Shown in pieces: positions 57,843 through 64,000 of a DNA stretch of 64,000 nucleotides (its first letter is position 1; each line of letters begins with the position of its first letter). The translations under genes were made by a program, and so were the position numbers. The DNA comes from Eucommia ulmoides. Taxonomy: Eukaryota; Streptophyta; Magnoliopsida; Garryales; Eucommiaceae. The notes under the pieces are model-generated. The model was not told the DNA's origin and searched no databases. It worked only from the letters and a program-made list of their open reading frames with translations. The stretch lies in assembly GCA_016647705.1 (NCBI GenBank), contig JAENRU010000483.1, positions 558,001 through 622,000 on the forward strand. Reading direction: 5' to 3'.

Positions 57843-60800
57843 TCCAATTTTTTTGTGCATATTATGTGTTTGTCCTATTTTTTTGCTCAGTTTTCCTTTT
57901 TACAGTTTCATTTAGAGTGTCTTCTTTTCCAATTTAGAGTTTTATTGTGCAAAATGATTGAATATGTCATCCTAATTGGTTACTCATATGCCTTATAGAT
58001 ATATTTGTTTGCCTGGTTATCATTAAGTTATGTCCTAGCTTTTAAGTCATATATTATCTAACTTAAGTCATCATAAGGTCATGAGTTGCATGTTGTCTTT
58101 AACAAGTTTGATTATAAAGCAAAAATTCTCATTCATTCCAACCTGTACAGAGCTTTGGAATTAGAGTGGAATTGGAATTCTTCTTGCACTTTAATTTTCA
58201 TATTTCTGTTTTCTTTTTAATTGATATTAATTAATCTGTGCGTTATCCGAATGCCTCTTTTTTGTTCAATTTTTTTTTCTCGTTCGAGCTTTGTTTCAAG
58301 TCTGTCTTCTCACAGCACTGTTTTGCTGTTTCTTTACTTCATTTCTATTTTTATTGCTCCAGTTTTTTTTTTTCTATATACTGTGTGTTGTTCTTCCTTT
58401 TTTGCTCAGTTTTCCCTTTTAAACCAACCTAGACAGAGCTTTTTTTCCTTTGACAGAGCTGGAAAAATAAAACAGTGCTTTTTTCTTTTTTTTTCCTTGC
58501 TCCATTTCCAGTTTCCTTGCTCCAGTTTTTTTGTGCATACTATGTGTTTGTCCTTTTATTTTTTGCTCAGTTTTCCCTTTTACAGTTTCATTTAGAGTGT
58601 CTTCTTTTCCAATTTAGAGTTTTATTGTGCAAAATTAAATGCTTGTTGCTCTTGCTCTGCTCCAATCATTTCTTCTTCTAATTATTGCTCTGTTTCTGTT
58701 TATTGCTCTGTTTTTTCTTTCTAACCTATGTTTCTGTTTCTATTTCATGTTTCTGTTTTTGAACCTAAAAAAATTGTTTTATGTTTCAGTTTTATGTTTC
58801 TGTTTCTGATCTCTTTTCCATCTCACAGACAGTGGCTTTAATCTCATCAACTTCGGGATAATCAGACATTATTTGCCTTTTGAGATTGACACAATTATGG
58901 AAAAAGAAAGTCCTGTGTTGTTATACCCCTCCTTAAGCCACTTAGATCTAGTTTTTTTGTTTCAAGTACCTATTTTACTGCAGCATACGAGACTTCTAGT
59001 TTGCATCAGTAAAATTACTTCTTTGATATTGAATCACACACTAAAGCTGTGTTTGTTTAGTGTTTCTGTTTCCCCCAAAAAAGGGAACAGAAACAGAAAT
59101 ATGGGAAGCAAAAAATAGATATGTTTTTCTCCTAATTTCTGGGAACAAATTGAATTGTTGCCAGATTTCGATTTTTATTCCCAGAGCACTAAGTGTACCT
59201 GCTATGTTCTTCAGCTCAACAAGCAAATTCAGCAGCCTAATCAAACATGTAGTGGGTTGTGTTATTAAATGCTTGGTTATTTTTATTATGGGTTATTACA
59301 TGTTAACTGATGGTTAATTTTTTATAATATATTTGTTTAATTGTTTATTTAGTCTATTTATGTTATAAAATTGTCTATTTAATTGTTTATTTCTGTTAAA
59401 TATGAATTTGGTTCTTTTTTGTTATAAATGCTTGGTTAGTGCTGTAATAATTTTTTTTTTTTAAATGTTGTGTGCCTGGGTTTGCTTAGGTTAGTCCATC
59501 GTTTTGCTCCTTGCGCCTAGGCTTTGTGACAACTTGTGCGCCTAGAGCCTTTAACAACTATGGATCTTAGTAAATTTGGCAAAATAAGTCTTCATCCTTA
59601 GGTGCACCTTCAACGCATAGTGTATCCTCTACCCACGATCCCCAGGCACGTGCTTCGTGCAAGGCACGCTCCTAAAACTAGGTGAGGCGCAGACCTTGAG
59701 CCTTACTTCACCTTGCGACTGGATGCGAGCGTGCCCATGCGCACTTTTAACAACTATGGCCTAGGGCCTTTAATGACTATGTGGGGTGGAAGCCGGAGAA
59801 AACATATAAACTTACAGGTTTAACCGATGAGGTTGAAGTCAGAGAAAACACGTGAACTTACCAGTTGAACTGATGACGTGCGTGATTTTTCTTAACCAAT
59901 CAGTTCATCATAATTTTCCTTATGTATTAAATTCTCGTTCCCTTCCCCCCAAATCCAACCTCAAATTTCTTTTCCCTCTGGCTCTCATCTCTTACTAATA
60001 TCATATGATTTTTTCCTAGTCTAATCATGGATAGATCATGGTTGCAAAGATAGAAGATCAAGAGAATATGGGGAAGGAGTAGAATATTTTTTAGATTTTG
60101 TTGTGACGAATTCTAGTGATCCTCATTGGATACGGTGTCCATGTAAAACATATGGCAACCTAAAAAACCAAAATGTTCGAGATATAAGAAATCACTTATT
60201 TTGCAAAGGTATAGATCAGAGTTACCGTGTATGGATATGGCATGGAGAAATGGTTCCTAATGAAACAACTCCTAATGATGCAAATCCAGATATGAATGAC
60301 TATAATTTTGTCCATCAACAATTTAGAAGTTCTCTTTTAGACAATGAAGTTGGTAGAGTTGAGCTAGTTCATACAACGCACGATCAATTTATGGAAGACC
60401 CTAATACGTTCCATAAATTGGTTGAAGATGCTTAAAAAGCTTTATACCCAGAGTGTACCAAATATACAAAATTGTCTGCATAGGTAAAACTTTATAACCT
60501 AAAGGCAAGTTTCAGGTTGTCTAATGCTGACTTTTCTGAGCTATTGACATTGTTGAGGGAAATGATACTGCTCGATAACGAGATGCCACCATCAACTTAT
60601 GAGGCTAAGAAAACGTTGACTGCATTAGGCAGGGAATATGAGAAGATTCGTGTGTGTCCTAATGATTGCATGATGTATATAGAAAATTATGTGGATGCAC
60701 TTACTTGTCCCACATGCCGTGAATCGAGATGGAAAAGAAAATCTCATAATTCTGTTGAGACAAGAGAAGGAGTACCAGCAAAGGTGTTATGGTATTTTCT

Positions 60801-60889
60801 ACCTATCCCACAGTTTAAAATGATGTTTCAGTCGATGGAGATAGCCAAAGAGTTAGTCTAGCATGCTGAAGAAAGAATAGTTGATGGCC
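57843..60889 (+). mobile_element. Inverted fragment of a second CACTA element of the same family
   Basis: From about 58155 to 60889 it matches the reverse complement of about 8220-12290, including the leader, the TAGTTGTTAAAGGC motifs and the start of TnpD. 57843-57953 is an extra short piece matching about 10503-10598, followed by about 180 bp with no match. It lacks both CACTA ends, the PIF-like insert (empty site at 58191-58193) and the 10784-11468 segment. Confidence 0.9.
60027..60889 (+). pseudogene. Truncated TnpD-like transposase (N-terminal part)
   Basis: The ATG at 60027 gives MDRSWL, then a 2-bp loss relative to the first copy shifts the frame. Frame 60103-60435 reads DPHWIRCPCKTYGNLK and SYRVWIWHGEMVPNE, with Trp where the other copy has its first stop. 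Stops follow at 60433-60435, 60481-60483 and 60859-60861. The sequence leaves CACTA homology at 60889, before the TNP2 catalytic domain. Confidence 0.88.
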
Positions 60890-62390
60890 AATAAAGAAAG
60901 AAACAAAACCTCGACTGATTAGGTGGATTTTCTTACTCCAAGAAAATGTTATTGAGATTAAACGTAAAAAAGGAGTAAAGAAAGTCGTGGCTGACCACCT
61001 ATCTCGGGTTTTTATTAATGAGAGCAAGAAAGAAGAGCCCATTGGGAATTCATTTCCTGATGAACAACTCTTCTCTGTAGCCCAAGTATCCCCACATTGG
61101 TTTGCCAACATTGCAAACTACCTCGCTACAGGTGAAATTCCTTCCCAGTGGACCAAATAAGATAGAGACCATTTCTTCTCACAGGTTAAACATTTTTTCT
61201 GAGAGAATCCTCACTTATTCAAGAATTGTGCGGATCAAGTGATAACGAGATGTGTGTCAGAGTGCGAGTTTGACAGTATCCTGAATTTTTATTACTCTCA
61301 GGCATGCGGAGGACACTTTGGGAGAAGAGGACGGCCACAAAAGTACAACAATGTGGATATTATTGGCCGTCTTTATTCAAAGATACACACCAATTCTGTC
61401 GGGCTTGTGCAGGTGTCAGCGCACGGGATCAATATCCTGCCAAGATATGATGCCCCTCTAACCTATTCTAGTAGTTAAGATCTTTGATGTGTGGGGCATC
61501 GATTTCATGGGACCATTCCCAACATCATTTGGTCACGAGTATATCTTGTTAACTGTACACTATATGTCGAAATGGGTTGAGGCCATAGCTACCAAAACTA
61601 ATGACCATAGGGTGGTGCTCCGCTTTTTGAGGGAGCATATTTTTAGAAGGTTTGGGACACCCCAAGTGATAATTAGTGATGAGGGTTCACATTTTGAAAT
61701 AGGCCATTTGAGGCATTGTTACGCAAGTACTCTGTGACTCACAAGGTGGCCACGCCTTATCACCCTCAAACTAATGGTCAAGCGGAAGTGTCCAATAGAG
61801 AGGTAAAGCAGATCTTAGAGAAAACGATACGTCCTGATCATAAAGATTGGTCGGACATTTGGTTGATGCTTTATGGGCGTACCATACAACCTACAAAACT
61901 TCTATCGGTATGTCACCTAACCGATTAATGTATGGAAAAATGTGTCATTTACCTGTTGAGCTAAAACATCATGCTTATTGGGCTACGAGAGCATTGAACT
62001 TTGAGATGAAACGAGTAGGGGATGAACACAAGTTTTAACTCTCGGAGTTAGACGAGTTGCGAAATGAAACCTTCAAGAATTCTAGAATTTATAAGGAGAG
62101 GACGAGAGTGTTTCACGATAACATTATTAATAAGAAGTTTTTCCATCCTAATCAGAAGGTGTGGTTATTCAACTCAAAGTTGAGACTTTTCCCAGGCAAA
62201 CTTCGATCTAAATGGGATGGTCCATTTATGGTTGAAAAAGCACACCCTAGTGGGGTAGTGGAAATAATCGACTTAAGAGACGGTCGAAAACTTAAGGTTA
62301 ACGGCCAAATATAGAAGCATACGGTAGGTTTTGAGGAACGGGCCGCCATCGAGGCGATTAACTTGGCTGACCCGATTTATTCATGACGCC
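60890..62390 (+). pseudogene. Athila-like RNase H end and integrase, broken
   Basis: KKGVKKVVADHLSRVFIN marks the RNase H to integrase link. The H2C2 region (about 61230-61440) is degraded. The integrase core reads [33 protein letters not shown] and [10 protein letters not shown] (61489-61737), then after a frameshift [20 protein letters not shown] (61716-61928); all three acidic catalytic residues are present. After another shift it reads [40 protein letters not shown] and WDGPFMVEKAHPSGVVEIID, to a stop near 62314. At least three frameshifts or stops. Confidence 0.9.
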
Positions 62391-63737
62391 CCATTACGTC
62401 TAGCTAAAGAAGTTAAACTTAGCGCTAAGTGGGAGGCAACCTACTGTTACTTTAAAGTATTAAGTTATTTCATTTTAGTTATTATAGTTTTACTGTTATT
62501 ATACTTTATTTTAATGATTTTCCTTGACTGCATTGATAGACAGGTTTGCAGGTATTCTACACTAACTCAGTTATGCTATACTAATAGACACGCCAGGTAG
62601 TATCCTTATTTGTCAAAGCTATTTCGCACTTTTATCATTGAGGACAATGCTAAATTTAAGTTTGGGGGGCGGGGGGGGGGGGGAGGTGAATGCTTGTACT
62701 CCTGCTTATATTTGTATTTTATTCCACAATTAATTTTTTTCAATCTATCCCATGATAACATGTCTATCGGGTACGAACTTGAGTTTACTAAAACAATCAT
62801 TGGAATATAGGACTGATTTTTTTAAAATATCTTATTTTTCGACCCTTACATGCATGCTAACTTTCTTTTATTCTAAATTTAGTACATGAGATGGTTTTCT
62901 AAGTTTTGACATGAGAATAACTTAACTCTGAAATTTTAAAAAATAATAATAATAAAATATGTGTGTTAATAATAATAATATTTTGTCTTAATGATGAATT
63001 TTCGTTGAGTAACCAGGCCTCTTGCCTCAGTAAGTTTTGAGTGTTTGCGTCAAAAAGGGGAAGTGATTTGTTAAGATAATAAGTAACTCGTTAATCTCGA
63101 AGCCTAAGATGTTCAAGTTATTAAGCCTGAAGGGTGCCTTAACACCTAATGCCTCGAGCCAACTAGATTGGGAACATTGGCCTAACACTAGGTACACGGA
63201 CACCTTAGAAAATCCAGTGGGGTTAGCATTGCACAAGTCACTTATTTAAAGAAAATTGTTTATTTTATATTTTAAAAAAATAATTAAAAAAAAAAGATAT
63301 AGACAAATGCATTTTCATTTCAGGAAAAAGTTGTTTGATTGTTTAGAAACAGTTGACTAGTTACTCGTACTAAATTTATTATAAATGAGAGTTGCATGTA
63401 TGTTGTGGGTACAAAAATGAATATTGTTAGGAATCGCGTGCTATGAGATCAATGACTATTTCAGTAACTCAAGGGTGATCTTGATTTGATTTGTTGGTAT
63501 TGGACAAGACTGATAAATATTTATTGAGGAATAAAATGCACAATAAGGAATTTGGGATGTTTGTGGGTAGCATCACTGTAAACCCTCACGAGACTAAACT
63601 CGTCCACTAGGGGTGACCTAGGGGTTTAATGGCTTGTTGCATGTGCTAAATGTAATCGTCCTCCCTACGAAAATGGCTTTTCAATTAATTAAGATATTTA
63701 GTTTTGCTCGAGGACCAGCAAAATCTAGGTTTGGGGG
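62391..63737 (+). other. Post-pol non-coding region of the Athila-like element
   Basis: No env-like frame is visible. A G-rich run (62666-62691, interrupted once by C) follows 'aaatttaagtttggggg'. Short AAT runs occur at 62945-62985. 'aatctaggtttgggggtg' (about 63722-63739) looks like a polypurine tract. Confidence 0.55.
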
Positions 63738-64000
63738 TGTGATCGCATCACATTTTATGCGATCTAATACCACTAAACTAAATTTTGTTTATCTTTTAAA
63801 TAAATTAAATTAGTTGAAATTGATTCATTTTATTTGTTTTGGAAAGATTTTGGATTTGATGCGAAAACATATTAATTTGGAGTAAATTGGACACAGAACG
63901 AGTGGACCGCAAACAGACCCGAATCCGCAGTTCGAGTCTGGACCGTCTTGCGAATTTGGAGGACATGCGCGACATGCACGCATGCACAAACAAAAGGGGC
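63738..64000 (+). repeat. Probable 3' LTR of the Athila-like element, cut by the window end
   Basis: Begins TGTGATCGCATCAC (or two bases later, TGATCG) directly after the G-rich tract. The palindrome-like 'atcgcatcacattttatgcg' follows. With no second LTR in the window the boundary cannot be confirmed. Confidence 0.5.

Larger units (their letters stand above)
60890..64000 (+). mobile_element. 3' part of an Athila-like Ty3 element
   Basis: Starts in the middle of the RNase H-integrase link without an LTR, continues through integrase, and reaches the phrases 'cgctaagtgggaggcaacc' (62423) and 'ggacaatgctaaatttaagt' (62641), which usually follow pol in Athila-type elements. A probable 3' LTR starts near 63738 and runs out of the window. 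Confidence 0.8.

Overview
This is nuclear DNA from a flowering plant, most likely a eudicot. It is AT-rich and made almost entirely of transposable elements. Each LTR-element primer-binding site matches initiator tRNA-Met, the F-box genes are of the plant F-box-associated type, and the CACTA, MULE, PIF/Harbinger-like and Ty1/Ty3 elements are of plant kind. I see no intact host protein-coding gene. Host-derived coding sequence consists of a near full-length F-box pseudogene (13.6-14.7 kb), a second F-box fragment (31.5-31.9 kb), a FAR1-type domain fragment (39.2 kb) and an acyl-esterase-like gene fragment carried inside a MULE (51 kb).

Layout. 1-305 and 13072-13270 are the two halves of an AT-rich repeat split by a complete 12.76-kb CACTA element (309-13071, target duplication AAT). 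That element carries decayed TnpD-like and TnpA/Ulp1-like genes on the minus strand and a nested PIF/Harbinger-like element. The F-box pseudogene follows, then a complete minus-strand Ty3 chromovirus-like element (15392-24650, target duplication TAAGT), about 7 kb of mostly unassigned AT-rich DNA, the F-box fragment, and a complete minus-strand Ty1/copia element (32740-38042, target duplication CTTTG). Next come the FAR1 fragment, two minisatellites whose units contain hairpins (43.8-44.3 kb and 45.05-48.3 kb), the second split by a Ty3 solo LTR (45453-48055), a Sirevirus-like LTR, a Pack-MULE (50395-52344, perfect 9-bp target duplication) and a small MULE-type MITE. The end of the window holds another copy of the AT-rich repeat and a mosaic: a 5' copia fragment (54119-57842) joined to an inverted CACTA fragment (57843-60889), joined to the 3' part of an Athila-like Ty3 element (60890-end).

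How the parts relate. Several insertions can be checked inside the window. The AT-rich repeat at 53.48-54.1 kb carries an empty version of the CACTA site. The CACTA fragment at 58.19 kb carries an empty version of the PIF-like site. Removing the solo LTR and one target copy restores the 79-bp phase of the minisatellite. Decay is advanced: many lesions are G-to-A or C-to-T type (Trp codons to stops, YVDD to YVND), as expected for long-methylated DNA. Several enzymes have lost catalytic residues. The most distinctive items are the Pack-MULE with a stop codon at the predicted GDS nucleophile, the 100-bp near-perfect palindrome in the CACTA element, and the two hairpin minisatellites.
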